Assembly: GCA_028456385.1 (NCBI GenBank)
Contig: JALNQF010000027.1
Span: 306,633 to 370,632, forward strand
DNA length: 64,000 nt
Direction of reading: 5' to 3'
From: Ophiosphaerella korrae
Lineage: Eukaryota > Ascomycota > Dothideomycetes > Pleosporales > Phaeosphaeriaceae
The stretch's first letter is position 1. Each line of letters begins with the position of its first letter. Position numbers and translations under genes: made by a program. The notes under the pieces were generated by a model. It was given only the letters and a program-made list of their open reading frames with translations, did no database searches and was not told the origin of the DNA. Positions 22,572-35,033 of the stretch are shown in pieces.

Positions 22572-23312
22572 AATTCCAGCGGCGGTTTGGGGCGAATTGA
22601 ATAGAGTGGGACAAACGAGGAGATTTATTGAGGCGTGTACGATGGGCGTTGCGGAAAGCATTGGGCGGTGCTCAGACGTTTCCCCCTTTTTTTTCTTTTT
22701 TTTTTTCCCGGCCTTTTTTTTTAACTTTGGTTTCACGGTTTACGCGCTTTGGATTGGCGCTTTGGCGGTTGGATATGATGCATTGTGGAAGATGAACGGA
22801 ATTGAATTGAATTGGTTTGGTTTGGTTTGGGTTGGGTTGATTGGAGTCGGCACGAGAAGAGCGAGAAGGGATTTCTTTTGGCCTGACCAGGCGGCGCTAT
22901 ATCCCTGAAATATGTAAAGTTCAAACGCCCCGTTGTGTGTTCGTGAATTTGCCATCCCACCTAAACCGCCCTTGCCACAACGAAAACAAATCCTTTAATC
23001 CATCTAATTACACCACGCCATCTCCCTACGAAACCATCCAACCGGGTCTGATGACATTCAACCATGTAACTCCAAAACTACGGTAGACTATATAGTAGGT
23101 TTAGAGAGGGAGGAAATAGAATCGTGAGCACGTATATGATCGCAGAGATTTTTATTTATTTATTTATTTATTTTTTGAATGGTTGGGATCGGTGCGGAGA
23201 GGGGGTTGTGAATGGGGTATAGATCGGAGAGGGCGGGAGGTGGAGCGTGTTGCAGAGGCTAAAGAGAAATCACTTGAGGGTCACTACGATCGACACCTAG
23301 TCCCATACCTTC
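22572..23312. other. Intergenic
   Basis: T-rich tracts at 22683-22725, a ggttt/gggtt simple repeat at 22811-22840, and a (ttta)n microsatellite at about 23150-23176. No gene is seen. Confidence 0.5.
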
Positions 23313-23612
23313 CTAATCAGGCAGTTTCAACATCCTCTCTAGCCCGCCACCATTCCGCCACGCTCCCTCAATAAAAATAGCCTCGCCCCCAAACTCCCCG
23401 CCCTGCCACTTCCCAGCCCAGCAGCCATCTGCTGCCATCTCTTTACGTGTCGTAATCAGGTAGACTACGTATGGATCCATGGGTATCCACACCACAGCCC
23501 CTGCGCGCTCTATCTTTTCCTAAACAGGCCTTGCCGCGAACCGGTCCGTGCGTGATCCGCCAATCACATCGTCGTGCGGCTCTCCAGGCTGGACGACATT
23601 GCGTGAGGGCAT
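23313..23612 (-). pseudogene. Small gene of unknown family with one stop
   Basis: From an ATG at 23612 the minus-strand frame reads MPSRNVVQPGEPHDDVIGGS, meets a TAG at 23522-23520, then continues with ERAGAVVWIPMDPYVVYLIT to a stop at 23313. That is 100 codons with one stop, explained by CAG-to-TAG. The content (a tryptophan-rich stretch GCWAGKWQGGEFGGEAIFIE) is protein-like but not recognised. Confidence 0.45.
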
Positions 23613-23903
23613 GACGTTTTGGGTCGCCTACTAATGGTAGTCAGGGCGTAAGGCGCATTAATGGTCTAGGCTGAGAGGGAGTATATATATGGGGGGGGGG
23701 GAGGGGAGGTTGCCTCGGTGGGTAGTTCCATCATCAACAATCGCTGCACACTTCAAGCCGCAGGCAATTAAACATCATCGAGCATCCAACGAATTCCATC
23801 TCTCCCTCCAATCTGCTCTCTCACAATCATCCTCTCAAACCCAGTCATTTCCCGCCGCAATCACGCAAGCACCCCACCACTACTTACTATCCCCGCTTGC
23901 TAA

Positions 23904-24200
23904 ATGGGCTGCCACTCTTCCAAGCCACACAGCAACTACCCATCATCCCACCCGCCCATGCGTCAAACCCGCAGGATGAAAAAGTACCAGAAAAAATACC
24001 AGAGGGAGTACCAGAAACAATACCGGAAAAAGCACCACAAACGGAACCAGAAGTACCATGCGTATGAGGGGGGGTATTCTGCGGGATATGCCGCTGAGGG
24101 CTTCTTTGCTGATGGGGGTGGGTTTGGTGGGTTTAGTGGCGGGGATGGAGGAGGAGGAGGAGGAGGAGGAGGAGATGGTGGTGGTGGTGGGGCAAGTTAG
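23904..24200 (+). CDS. Possible small acylated, glycine-rich protein
   Basis: Ninety-eight codons starting MGCHSSKPHSNYPSSHPPMR. Gly2-Cys3 with Ser/Lys behind them fits an N-myristoylation plus palmitoylation signal. A basic Lys/Tyr/Gln segment follows (KKYQKKYQREYQKQYRKKHH), then an aromatic-glycine part and a Gly/Asp tail encoded by a (gga)n repeat at about 24147-24176. A lipid anchor plus polybasic region would favour the inner plasma membrane (inference). No homolog is recalled. The simple-sequence tail lowers confidence that it is translated as shown. Confidence 0.4.
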   Translation: MGCHSSKPHSNYPSSHPPMRQTRRMKKYQKKYQREYQKQYRKKHHKRNQKYHAYEGGYSAGYAAEGFFADGGGFGGFSGGDGGGGGGGGGDGGGGGAS

Positions 24201-24937
24201 TGCTAGGGTTGTGGTTTGTGATGGAGTTGGGTTAGGCGTTTGGAACTGGAAATACCCTGGCGTTTCGGTGGGTAGAATTTGTTTATGCTGCTTTGATTAG
24301 ACTTGTGGGTTTCGTGGATAGCGATTTTCTGGCGTTGTTGGGATTAGAGGGTGGCCTGTTTAGGGCAAGCCTTGGTCCATATTAATCCTCCTTGTTGAGA
24401 CTCTGCGCTGAACGAAGCTTTTTCTTTGAAGATTTATTTTTGCAGCTCTTAATTACTGGGGTTGCACAATTGCCCTGTTGATCATTCTCGCTGCCCAGGT
24501 GTGATAACTAGATCAAATGCAGGCTTGGAATTCTCAGTCTTTCTCGTTTCATAATTGCATCAAAGTTTAATTGTAGATCACACGCACCAACGACAAATAT
24601 GTTTAAGGCAACTGCTTGTACGGCTATAGTTATATATACTGGGAGGTAGATATTGGTAGGGCCTAGGATTACCTTCATCAACTGTTTGCGCCGCCAAGTC
24701 TGGGCAGTCTTGTTACGTCAATTCATTCGCTGTTAGCAATTGCTCCATCTTTAACAGGCTCTACTATAAGCACTTGTAGTTATAGCCTTGCACCACCTAC
24801 CGAATCATGTTTTTTGGTGTATATAATAACAACCTATAAATGTGAGATGTTAACCAGGCATATTCTATTCAGCCAAACCTGCAAATCGCCCGAGCCAATC
24901 CCCAACAACTATAATTTTTTCACATACCTCATTTTAG
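24201..24937. other. Intergenic
   Basis: A/T-richer DNA without a supported gene. Frames at 24058-24300 are shadows of the glycine-rich tail. Confidence 0.4.
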
Positions 24938-25351
24938 AAGGCAAACGACGCTCCACAGAGCTTCGCCACGCACGTCTCTCTAGGCCTACTACAACGCATC
25001 GCCAATTTCGTCGAGCACAACCGCGAAAAGATCCACCGCCTCTCTCTCCGACGGGAAGTCTAGCCACAAGCCGAGCTACGGGAAACGATCGCAACCCCCG
25101 ATTCGATCCCTTACAACGCCAACAGGCAAGTAAACGCATTCCAGCAAAGCGAACAAACCATCCACCTCTGGTGCACACACTACTCGGAATACTACAACGA
25201 TCAGCATAACCCACCCCCAAGTCGCACCGAGCTGCGCGTCGGAATCAAATTCAGGTGCGGCGGCGAACTTCAGGGCTTTTACAGCACCGGTAGATCGTCG
25301 CTTCAGAGGCGCGTGGAGAAGGATATAGACGAGGTTGCCGCGGGCGTGTGA
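24938..25351 (+). pseudogene. Broken gene of unknown family
   Basis: One frame runs from just after a TAG at 24935 to TGA at 25349-25351: KANDAPQSFATHVSLGLLQR, NFVEHNREKIHRLSLRREV, TAG at 25061-25063, then PQAELRETIATPDSIPYNAN, WCTHYSEYYNDQHNPPPSRT and a charged C-terminus ending VEKDIDEVAAGV. The two TAGs each fit CAG-to-TAG change. The rest is clean, so decay is recent. The start codon is not identified. The family is not recognised. Confidence 0.5.
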
Positions 25352-26141
25352 ATACGGGGATTCTCCAGCTGGCGCGAAGATGTATGCCGGCGGAAGAGGG
25401 GGATTTGCGTGGCTTTCGGTCGCCGTCGATGGGGTATTTGCGGTCTTTGGAGGTGCAAGGCGTTGTTACTGGTTTTTTTTTTTTTTTTTTTTTGTGGTTT
25501 AAGGGCGGTGGAGGAGACGACTTGGAGAACAGATGTAGGCAGACGCCTCGCTTGAGGTATCATGCGCTATGATGTGTTTCAACATGTCTTTACTAACGTA
25601 CCTTTACTCGGCCCTACTTCCCTTGTGTTCTATTTTGTTTATGTAGACCCCCTTATACCGACTTATTCTCACATATTTTCATGCTTACGATAACGGAGCC
25701 CCTTGGACGGGCTTGGTCATCTTTGCAATTACTGTTGCTCGACGCCCGGGTTTCTACCCTAGGAATTACTTCCTGGGACTTCCACTGGCAGAAGTTTTTC
25801 AGGATGGATAGGCCAGAGAGCCACGCATTTTACCGCGAATAGGCGTCTATGGTAAGGTGGGACAAGTGCCTGTAATATATTCCATAGCTTGGCCTGCCCA
25901 AACAGTGTCCCACCGGAGGCCTCATTTAGGGATGTTAAACCAAATACACAGACATATATTTAGTATACGTGGATCTTGGGGACTATGCTCAGTCTCCTCT
26001 TTAAGATCTTCAAACTCCAAAACAGTCCGGTAATCATAGACACATGGAATTCAACAAGAAAATACTTGAATGATAGATGATTGAGGTGTGGTGCTCACAT
26101 AGCACTGAGGAACTTTGATATCTGTATTACTACTATCAAAG
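25352..26141. other. Intergenic
   Basis: Contains a run of 21 T at 25473-25493. No gene is seen. It separates the housekeeping side from the HET-domain gene. Confidence 0.4.
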
Positions 26142-28367
26142 TCAGACAAGACAGATTGTACTCCTACTCATGTTCAGAATGCCGTCGCAGCTATGTGCCT
26201 TCAGTTCACACACTTCCTCAATAGCATTATCTGCACTAGAAGGCGCATGGTTGAGCTTGATAGATGCCAGACCAATGCGAGCAAATTTTGCTGTGTCTAT
26301 CTCGCGCACGAGTAGAAACATGACTATGTACTGTTCCTCGATATCTGTTGCATATCTCGGTCTAGAAGGGCTTTCAAAGTTTTCCTCGGGGGATGGAAGA
26401 AGAGCCCCAGAGCAAATGGGTTCCGTGTGGGTGTGTACAACACCCATGTATAGGGCAACAACATCGCCCTCTTCATATGGATGTTTGTCTAGATATACGG
26501 CCTCGGATGCTATTCCAAAGAGAGTTGGGACGTGGGTGTTGTTGTCATAGTTCCCGAAATGTAATCGAGCGGCGATGGTCCAAGTCGTTATGTAGATCAG
26601 AGGCTCAAAGTCTGTGTACTTTGCTGTGCCAAAGTGAGTCACGAATCTTGTCAAGTCCATCTCTTCTCCTCTACAGTGCTTGATTTTGAAAGCAATCCCC
26701 TCCTGATACAGCATGTATGTCCACCCGTACTCAGACAGAAAGCTGCTCGAAGTAGATGGATGTGCAGCCTTGCAAGCCGCCCAAGTCCACGATGGGAAAC
26801 TCAACGTCTCTTTGCGTTTATCCGTGTATATAATCGGATCTTCGTATCTCCACAGTAGACCCTTGGCGAACATTGTTGTTACTTCAAGTGCCCTGTCCTT
26901 TTTATAGAACACTGGCATACCATAAAAGTGCCTCATTAATGTCCCTCCACTCTTTCCACCTCCCAATGCGCCCATGATCCCCTCAAACGCGTTGATACTG
27001 TCTGACCCAAAAGAAAGGTGACGCAATAAATACTCCTTTAGTAACTCATGCACAGTGTTCAGCGAAAAACCTGCGCCCACGCCGTGGAAGAATTGAAACC
27101 CTCCTTCCCCAGAGACGGACGGATTCTGGAATCCGTTCTCGAGAAACTCAAGGCAGTGGATCTGCTTGCACTGAAAGTAGAGCTGCGAGGAAGTAAAAAC
27201 TAAGCGGCGAGGCGTCAGCATACCTTCCTGATATGTCCAACCCCGGCTATTCCATCGAGATGTCTGTAGCTCGTAGCAGATATGCTCCGATACCAAGAAT
27301 GAGCAAGCACCTAATTGAATAGTTTTCAATGGGTGTCGAGGCGTGCCACGAATTCCTGGCAGTCCACTATAGGTATAACTTAGATTTACACTCTAGTAGA
27401 TGGCATTAACGTACCTCGACGCATCAATTCCGCTCGCAGCGACGATCGTGCATTCTGCACCGCCATAGATGTCATTCATGGCCGCGATCGTCTCCATTTT
27501 CTCCTGCAAGTTTTCCTGGTCGATGCAGTACTGATCAACCCAGATGCGAGGCACCCCGAGTTCACATGCTACCCACATTGCGTCTTCGATTGTCTTGGGC
27601 AATTTCTCTGGCAGGCACGCATCTTGCATCTTGGTGACCACGGCATTGCGGCCCCAGACGTAGCTTAGACAGATGTACGACTCGTTGGCGTTAAGGGGCC
27701 TAACATGGCGCGTGTAGCAATCGATTACCTTGAGCGGAGTGCGTAACAATGGTCGAATAGGTACGCAGTTGTCTTGCGAATGTCCTTCCTTGCAAAAATC
27801 AAGCCATGAGTTGGCCATGGCGAGGTCGGCGAAGTCGACATCAATGAGACGTCCTGAGGCATAGTTCACATTGTCCGCTGGTGTGACTGGAGGCTGGAGG
27901 GGGAAGAGACACAATTGCCGATCCCGAGAAGAAGTAGTGCTGATTGAGAACGAAACCATCTCCCAATCTCGTCCGACGTTCCAATGCTGCTCTTCGTGAT
28001 GGTGCATTTGGACCGACACCAAATCATTTGCAGATTCATTCTCAGAGGTATTTTTGCCCGCACCTGCTAATATCTTGGACTCTATCTTTGCTTCTTCCTC
28101 AACCTTTCGTGGTTTGAGTAGATTGCCGAATAAGTTGCATAGTGCGCAGCTCCTTTGTATTGTGCTGGGTGCGATTTCGGCAATGAGTTGTTGTGCGCCG
28201 TAGGACCAGGGTGCAATGTATTTGTCCAATTCAAGATTGTGGCATCGTGAGCAAAGGTTTTGATTTTCTTGTGATCTTCTTTGAATTGTTGTCATGTCTG
28301 TACAGTTATACACGTTATTTCTGAGATATAATCTACTGCGATTAACTTCTTTATTACTTTTTGCCAA
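26142..28367 (-). CDS. HET-domain protein (heterokaryon incompatibility type)
   Basis: Two exons on the minus strand, 28367-27415 and 27366-26142, with a 49-bp intron (GTACGT donor, TATAG acceptor) joining in phase 2, giving about 725 residues. HET signatures are present: SYICLSYVWGRNAV, then KTIEDAMWVACELGVPRIWV and DQYCIDQENLQEKMETIAAM, then YGGAECTIVAASGIDASR joined to GLPGIRGTPR, and SRWNSRGWTYQEGMLTPRRL. An N-terminal cysteine set (LCSRCHNLELDKYI, CALCNLFGNLL) is the usual leader of this fungal family. HET domains trigger cell death after non-self fusion in characterised cases; here the role is inferred. A downstream Met at 28295 is an alternative start. No frame damage is seen, in contrast to its neighbours. 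Confidence 0.88.
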
Positions 28368-29853
28368 ACCCGTGCACAGATCAAAATCTGTGCTGTGTCT
28401 ATAATGGCCTCAAAATCTAGCTAGCTTGATTGTCTCTGCTCAGCGCCGGATGTCAAACCTAAGCGGTGGTTGAATGTTAGTATAAGCAAGTGACGTTGAA
28501 CCCCACTATACCTGCAGTAACCCCGGAACCTTGCATTCTTATACTCGTTTTTTTAACACAACAAGATGACTGAGTGCGCATATAATGCTCAAGTGATTAT
28601 ATGTCATGAGTTTATCATTCTAGTTTCAGAAGGCGTATGAGCATATCTAGTTGATAACTGTGGATCCCTAAATGCCTAGGTAGCCCAAATACTTTCAGAG
28701 GTAATTTTACTTAGGTAGAGGTTTGTAGTGAACTTATCATTATGCCTAGGCCGGGTGAACTAACTTTTACCCCAACCGCAATTGACTGTATCTCATCGTG
28801 TAATACCGAATATAATTTTAGAAAACTATGTTTCTGTACTGATGTGCGAGGAAAGGGGAGCCAAAAGTGATGTGATTCTTTTGTAATCCATTGATTGGTC
28901 GAGGATGAATATGACTACCCCGCACGGCAAAGCGACCTGTTTGATATTCGAATGAGGGCGCATTACGTCTGGTTTCCGACTTCATAACCGAGTATCAGGT
29001 CAACCTAGGAACTCTCAAATTGACCGGAATAGCCAATACCGAAAGCACTGATCAAGGATAGTATATTCAGAAAATCCAGCCTTAGTTCGCGAAGCTCAGC
29101 TTTTTCAGCCCCTGCTAGTAACACGAAGTCAGAAACCCAGCGTGAGCAGGAAAGGAACAACGAGACGCTGATACTCTGCAAAGGCTTGCAAACGGGTCAG
29201 CGGAAACCTTTAGCTTTTTTTTCAAACATACAAAGTTCATTATATATATTAAATTGAATGGGCAAGTCAAAGTTGTGCCTATCCGTGGCTCATCTGGTAG
29301 TCGGAAAACCAACATGATAAAGCTACCACCCGACTAGATGCGCGAATCGATCATAACCTACAGAGCGGTAAGCCATTCAAACGACATAGTGACTCTGTGA
29401 CAGTTGAGATTACTAGAGGGGATATAGCTGTAATTCAGTGTCCCCCTTGTAAGGGAGTAATCGGTTGAGAATCCAATTAATATATTATTACTAGAATTTG
29501 GGTATAACGAGGAGAAGGAGAGGTTTCGTGTGCGAGAGGTACTTGCTTCAATACAGCCTAACACAAGCTCCCCACTCCACAAGCATACGGCTTACTAGAA
29601 CGAAACCCTAGAAGGGCACAACGAAAATTCCAAGAGGGAAGAGACTAGACGGATAGGTTTATAGTGCAAATAAATTATGCTGCGCCCCCACAAACGAAAA
29701 TGTGGTATATAATGGAGGCAGAAGAAAAATCATTACCACTTCTTTAATTGTAACAATTGGTAGAGAGAGGCTAAATATGCCTTCACACGCCTATAGCAAT
29801 ATGATCACTCTTTCGAGCTGCGAGTTTCGTCCGGCGGAGAACCAGCGGGGTCG
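28368..29853. other. Long intergenic stretch without supported genes
   Basis: A/T-leaning sequence with frequent stops in all frames and short open frames (66-96 codons) that are not protein-like. It may contain decayed mobile DNA, but I found no terminal repeats. Confidence 0.4.
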
Positions 29854-30570
29854 TCATCCCATCACCGCGACCAAAGGCGCTAGAATGGTACATCCTAGGA
29901 CACATTCGAACATTACAATAAGCATGGGGTGCCCTTGGGTACCTGTCGAATCTTTGGCATCTTCGCCTTCACGCATGGAGCGATCGCAGTGAGGTATGTG
30001 AAGTTTCGGTTTACGCGCTTTCTGCGATTTCCGGGATATATCCCCATAAATTTCTTTAAACAAGGTCCAGTGCATAGTCCTCCAATTGCTCTTCCCTATG
30101 TTTTCCGCGAGTATGCGAGTCATACCCTCGACCAATCGCACGCGTATAGGGTCATATGTCATGACCAGCCTAAAGGGTAAGTCGATCAGCCGAAATAGTA
30201 GCGGCCTTGCAGGCTGAGTGATCGCTCTTAGGTTGTCCTTCAGACCGTTGGAATCTTGGAATAGCTCAATATGTACGCGTGGTAAGAGTCTTGTTGGCTT
30301 CTCCCGTTTGATGAGATACCTATGAATCCTCTGTCTGCTGATTTCTTTCTGATGCAATTATTATATCAGGAATCTAGAGTTTGGCTCAGCGCGCTGGTCA
30401 TGACCCACAGGATTTTCTGGTATGTTCACGACATGGTCTCCCAGTGGCGTTACGCTTTGCAGCCTATCTAACGTGCCTTCTTCTGCAGACTCTCTCCTTG
30501 AAGACTCAGCTGGATTTGCATTGTTTCCACCCCTGTTTGATATCTCGTCCAAGGCAGGGCCATTACGTGC
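29854..30570 (-). pseudogene. Broken hypothetical gene
   Basis: Minus-strand frame: ALDEISNRGGNNANPAESSR ... VVNIPENPVGHDQRAEPNSR, FLI, then two adjacent TAA codons (30358-30363), then LHQKEISRQRIHRYLIKREK, PTRLLPRVHIELFQDSNGLK, ITQPARPLLFRLIDLPFRLV and on to the stop at 29854. The two TAA codons replace what would be Gln-Gln (CAA CAA). The phrase ITQPARPLLFRL...LPFRLV looks conserved, but I cannot name the family. Confidence 0.45.
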
Positions 30571-30763
30571 ATCGCTCTTCATACACCTGAGTCGTGTATA
30601 GGCTGGCAAATGGGTTCGGGGTACCCAGCAGTGGGTGTAGGTTGGGCTGGTGTCGCACGGACCCCGGGCTGAGGTTGGATAGGGGTGGCAGGAGCTTGGG
30701 TTGGGGTTGGGTCGAGGGTGCCCATTGGGTTTGTGATAATTTACTGCGATAACTGTCTGTGCG

Positions 30764-31032
30764 ACCCCAACCCAACCTATACCCATCGCTAGTGTCAAAA
30801 TATTGGGTTAGGGTTGGGGTTGGGTTAGGGTCTGACGTAAGCTAACCCAACCCCAACCCAACCTATACCCATCGCTAGTGTCAAAATATTGGGTTAGGGT
30901 TGGGGTTGGGTTAGGGTCTGACGTAAGCTAACCCAACCCCAACCCAACCTATACCCATCGCTAGTGTCAAAATATTGGGTTAGGGTTGGGGTTGGGTTAG
31001 GGTCTGACGTAAGCTAACCCAACCCCAACCCC
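30764..31032. repeat. 86-bp tandem repeat with telomere-like hairpins
   Basis: About 3.1 copies of an 86-bp unit; the marker acccatcgct recurs at 30781, 30867 and 30953. Copies are virtually identical. Each unit joins a C-rich half (ctaacccaaccccaaccc) and a G-rich half (gggttggggttgggttag, with ttaggg words). Adjacent units create an 18-bp perfect inverted repeat, 30811-30828 against 30842-30859, with a 13-nt loop. The next 160 bp upstream (30600-30760) hold diverged G-rich relatives. Confidence 0.9.
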
Positions 31033-31162
31033 TACTTATTTACCAGCCTAGTCGTGTATTCGAGGTCCGAACTTTGGGAGCTCGCCAACTGAAATTGATG
31101 TTCCTGAGGTCCCCTCGTAAGATTGAAGCAAGGGAAATGATGTGTCGGTGTGTCAACCCTGA

Positions 31163-32420
31163 CTATGTGGGTACATCTTCGATTGTCGGTTTTGATGCGC
31201 ATCCGCTTTGACAGTTCTCCAATGCTGCTACCGCACCGACGAAAAAGCTTCCCCTGCTCCTTGCTTCCTGCATGATCTCTGACTCAGCCATGTAGATACA
31301 TGCGTAGGCGGCGGTGAGAAGGTTGCTCACCAAGTTCACTACAGTCATTACCGGGTACGGTATGACAGTGAGATGAAAGGATGCATAGCCCCACCTATCG
31401 ACGACATCTGACCTGTATAAATGTCCACAGCCGATAATGATTGAATCAGAGATGCAACGGCTATTGCGATACTGTATGCGGGATACGGATGCATGGTTCG
31501 AGGCCTTGGCGATATTTGCACCGGAGATAGAACTTGACGTGTCGGTATCGGGTTGTGGGATCTCATATGCACTACCTGCAAGACTTTGAGATAAATCTCG
31601 CGATTTCCCAGCTAGGAACGTCGGCTCGCCGGCCTGGGGCTCAACAGAAGGCAGTTTTGCGGTACGCGTCTCGTTTGCCTAAGTTATGTCCTGAATATCA
31701 ACGAGACACACATTGCGGGGAACGACTACGAAACCATATCCTGGGGCTAACGTGTAGGATCCATGGATCCTTGGATCCTTGCGATATCGAGGTCTACATA
31801 AGCTCGAGATCGAAATGTGTCGAAGTAGGCCCAAGCAGAGAGTTCTTCGCAGGCATACAATGGAAGATAATTGATCATCAGTCACCACTCCGGTCTCTTC
31901 TTGGTCCGCAGCATCCTCAATAATAAGTGCCTCAATTTATTGACCTGTCTCTAGCCTCTATTCTTTGCTCCTTATAACCATGCACAACGCTCCTGCTCCG
32001 CAAACATTCTTGAGTTCCGATCCCCCGAAACGTGCTCCGCGAGCGATAGCATTGATAGCGCGAAGAAGACCAAACATCGGAAAGCAAAGTGTAAAAAATG
32101 TGTTGATTGTAGTTGCGACTGGACCTTCGCTTAGTGTAGACTTGACCGTAGCAGCGTGAGCGACATAATTTGTGGCTAAAAACATCAACACAGTCATGGC
32201 ATCCCTCCATTCTGTACCTTGTATGCAGAAGGTACGTGGATTGCCGTGCTGCGTGGCACCTGGGGGGACTTGTAAAGTCAAATTTCTCAGAGAATCCATC
32301 TGGATATGCTTTCACGAGCGATTTCGCGAGGCTGAACGCGAGATGTGAGCGTAAAGAAGTAGCGGGATCAATACCTAGTTCTGCAACGCAGAAATGCGGC
32401 ACAGGACTTACCGTATAGCT
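31163..32420 (-). pseudogene. Decayed fungal integral membrane protein
   Basis: Pieces in several minus-strand frames fit one family of uncharacterised fungal membrane proteins: GATQHGNPRTFCIQGTEWRD, AMTVLMFLATNYVAHAATVK, FFTLCFPMFGLLRAINAIAR, CGAGALCMVIRSKEWRPETG, then RIHGSYTLAPGYGFVVVPRN, and the C-terminal VVNLVSNLLTAAYACIYMAE with SEIMQEARSRGSFF near 31170-31340. Frameshifts and stops separate the pieces. The order matches an ancestral gene reading right to left. Family function is unknown; assignment rests on remembered motif order. Confidence 0.5.
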
Positions 32421-33240
32421 ATATACGACTCAAGCGGGTGAAAGTTGCTATTTATAGCTGCACAAGTATTGCAGCTTACAGGGTGGCAGAGAAAGGCTCA
32501 AGTATGCTACTGTGCAGCCTAGCTAAGTCTGGAAGCGAATAGCAAAATGTGGCACACTTACAGGCAAATATCTTCTCGGTATCGTTTTCGGGGATGCTTA
32601 AACTCGCCATTACTCTCTATTAATACTAATAATAGGAACCACGAATCTCAATCCATACGCGCTCCGTTCAGTTTAAACTTTCTACACCAAGCTAGGGAAC
32701 TAGAGCCTATAGCAAGCTCTTTACTATTTATATATAGTAGCCTAGTCTTTAGACCTTATAGAAATATGTATAGGAAGCTTAGAGACCATCAGGAAAAGTT
32801 TTTGCGTTGAAAGATTGATCGGAAACTGCAATGCCTGTAATGATTCGCCAACGGCTAGCATGACTGCATGACTGTACAATGTTCCTGCAATGGCCCCAAC
32901 GAGCCCTACGGCCGCAATATTAGGATTATGTAATAAATATGACATATAAAATATAGAAGAAGAAGTGGGCTACAAAATTAGCTACTTTTTATCCAATTTT
33001 GACTGCAGGAAAAATTAATACTAATCAATGAAGGTTTGAACTTTGATGTTCAATAGCGGATTTTCTGACGTAGCTAGTAGTGATTGATATTACATCCTCT
33101 CCATGCTACGAACGGGATTGGACCCGCAATGCAGTTCTCCGCCAAAGTTATGATTAGTTTTCCAGTCACCCAAAAAAGCCAAAGTCGTGTTGACTTTTCC
33201 GTACCGAGACTCAAGGCCTATATTATATGTATTTACTTAT
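32421..33240. other. Gap with a short hydrophobic fragment
   Basis: Mostly A/T-rich non-coding DNA. A minus-strand fragment at 32742-32945 (IAAVGLVGAIAGTLYSHAVM) looks like a membrane-protein remnant but is too short to place. Confidence 0.35.
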
Positions 33241-35033
33241 CTACACTCTTGCTTCGATTCGGCATGGAAACCCATTAGCAGAATGCGCTCTGCTGTTGCC
33301 ACACTGATACGTGCACTCTCCAAAGAAAGTTCTCGCCCTAGTAATGCCTTTCAACTTATCCCATTCATCGTAAGCATCGTGAATACCAAACTTACGTGCC
33401 TTCGTACAAACTATGATTTTCAAGTCCAACATAGTAAAACTCTGACCAAGACACTTTCGAGGACCGAACTCAAACGGCCTCCAGGTCCCGCAACGAGGAT
33501 AAAGTGGATACTCAGCATCAACAAGCCAGCGCTCAGGCATAAAGATCTCAAGGTCTTCCCCGTACTTTGGGTGGTTTTGTGAACGACTGTGAAGTACTCT
33601 TGCACGCGTATCCTCAGTTGGGTAGCGAGATCCGTCCTCATTTTCGAGACAGACACCTGGTTTTCCAATGCGGAAGTCCGATGCAGGAGGAAATATCCAA
33701 ATGATTTCTTTAATGACAGCCGTAGCATAGGGAAGTTTGTTCAATAACTGCAGCTGATCGCAAAGTAAACGTGGTACGTCATCAAGGTTTGTGCCAACGA
33801 CCTGGTCATGCTAATCTTTAAGTTTCTAAAAAATACTTACGTTCTTCGAGAGCAGGTAGACGGTGTAGCAAATGGTAGCAGATGTAGAGTCATGCGCGAC
33901 AAAAAACAACATACGGGGCTGAACGATGCTTCAAGCTTTGAAGCTGGGGTCCAGTTGGTCTCCCGGTGCCTTATTCTTTCGTTTAGACAGATAGCCTACT
34001 ATAGCTATGTTGACAGCTGTTCAGCTTGTAGAAGCAGTGACGGCTCTGCTCTTCCATTCTTCGAATCGTTTGTCAAGTTCGGCAACTATGTAATCATTGA
34101 TTTTTTTGCCATTATACCAAGATATTAGACGGAGACGCTGACTCCATCGGATGAGAGAAGAGCGAAGTTTATTCAGAAAATGCCAGTCAAGTGTGTTTTG
34201 TAGGGCTGAAACGAGCGCCTCGCCGCTGCGTTGTGCGTAAAGTCGTCTGTTCCTAATGTTGACAAGTCCTTGTATGGACATGATCGCCACAGCAGTAACC
34301 AACTCAGTGTCAAGGCGCCACTTATATCAATCGTATGCTTGGCAGTCACTTCGTCAAGGAGACAAATGGCGCCCTTTGTTGCATCCACTTTCAAAATATC
34401 AACATAAGCCTCGGCTTCTTAGATAATACGCGCCGTCTAGTTGAGGATGCAGTTGCCTTTGAAACAGGATGCGAAGATGGCTCTAGCGCGTTTTCACTCG
34501 GCGTCGTTGATGGTAAAGAAGTTGTCCCCACCAGTAGTTAGATATAGAAATGGAACGAGATCGTCTGGATTGTTGAGCTCGTGTTCCCGCGAGGGGAGCA
34601 AGTGATGAGAAGCAGATTGATGAAAAGCCAAAGGTCCAGGTAAAAGGCAGATTCCGACGCGTCGTCAAACTCGTGTGATATTGCGGTGAGGATATCTGGA
34701 CGCTGCACATCAGGTGGAAGTCGGTATATCCTGAATGCCTTGTCCATGACTAGGAGGTGGCCAAAGATGGGATTCCATTTTAGCATTGGCTGTCAGGAAT
34801 TGGATGGGCAATTGCACGCCTAGTTTGGAGAAGCAACTTACTGGCCCCTGCTTGGCCTTGCCGTGGTAGAAGGATACACGAGCTCGATACAGATTTGCGA
34901 GAAAGTAGAGCAATAGACCGCTGAAAGCGGCAACGAGAACGTCGGCCCATGGCGCTGTAGCGAGCAAGCTAAGAGGGCTGGAGAGCGCTTGGTTGGGAAC
35001 GTGAACCTGTGTGTCGCAAAATTGATGGAGCAA
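33241..35033 (-). pseudogene. Cytochrome P450 pseudogene 1
   Basis: Minus-strand pieces rebuild a P450 in order. They are an N-terminal membrane anchor (WADVLVAAFSGLLLYFLANL), a functional-looking 52-bp intron (34841-34790), KWNPIFGHLLVMDKAFRIYR, SHEFDDASESAFYLDLW, GGDNFFTINDAE with a TGA for Trp at 34496-34494, LDEVTAKHTIDISGALTL, WYNGKKINDY, then the C-terminal part. That part has KEIIWIFPPASDFRIGKPGV (an ExxR-like K helix), FMPERWLVDAEYPLYPRCGT and the haem motif FEFGPRKCLGQ with its Cys intact. There are at least three RIP-type stops and several frameshifts. P450s of this style often belong to secondary metabolism. No substrate can be inferred. Confidence 0.8.

Noticed and set aside
33095..33165. 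tRNA-like stretch (minus strand, gcgggtccaatcccg resembling a T-arm)
   Set aside because: No complete D-arm, anticodon arm or acceptor stem pairing could be built around it.
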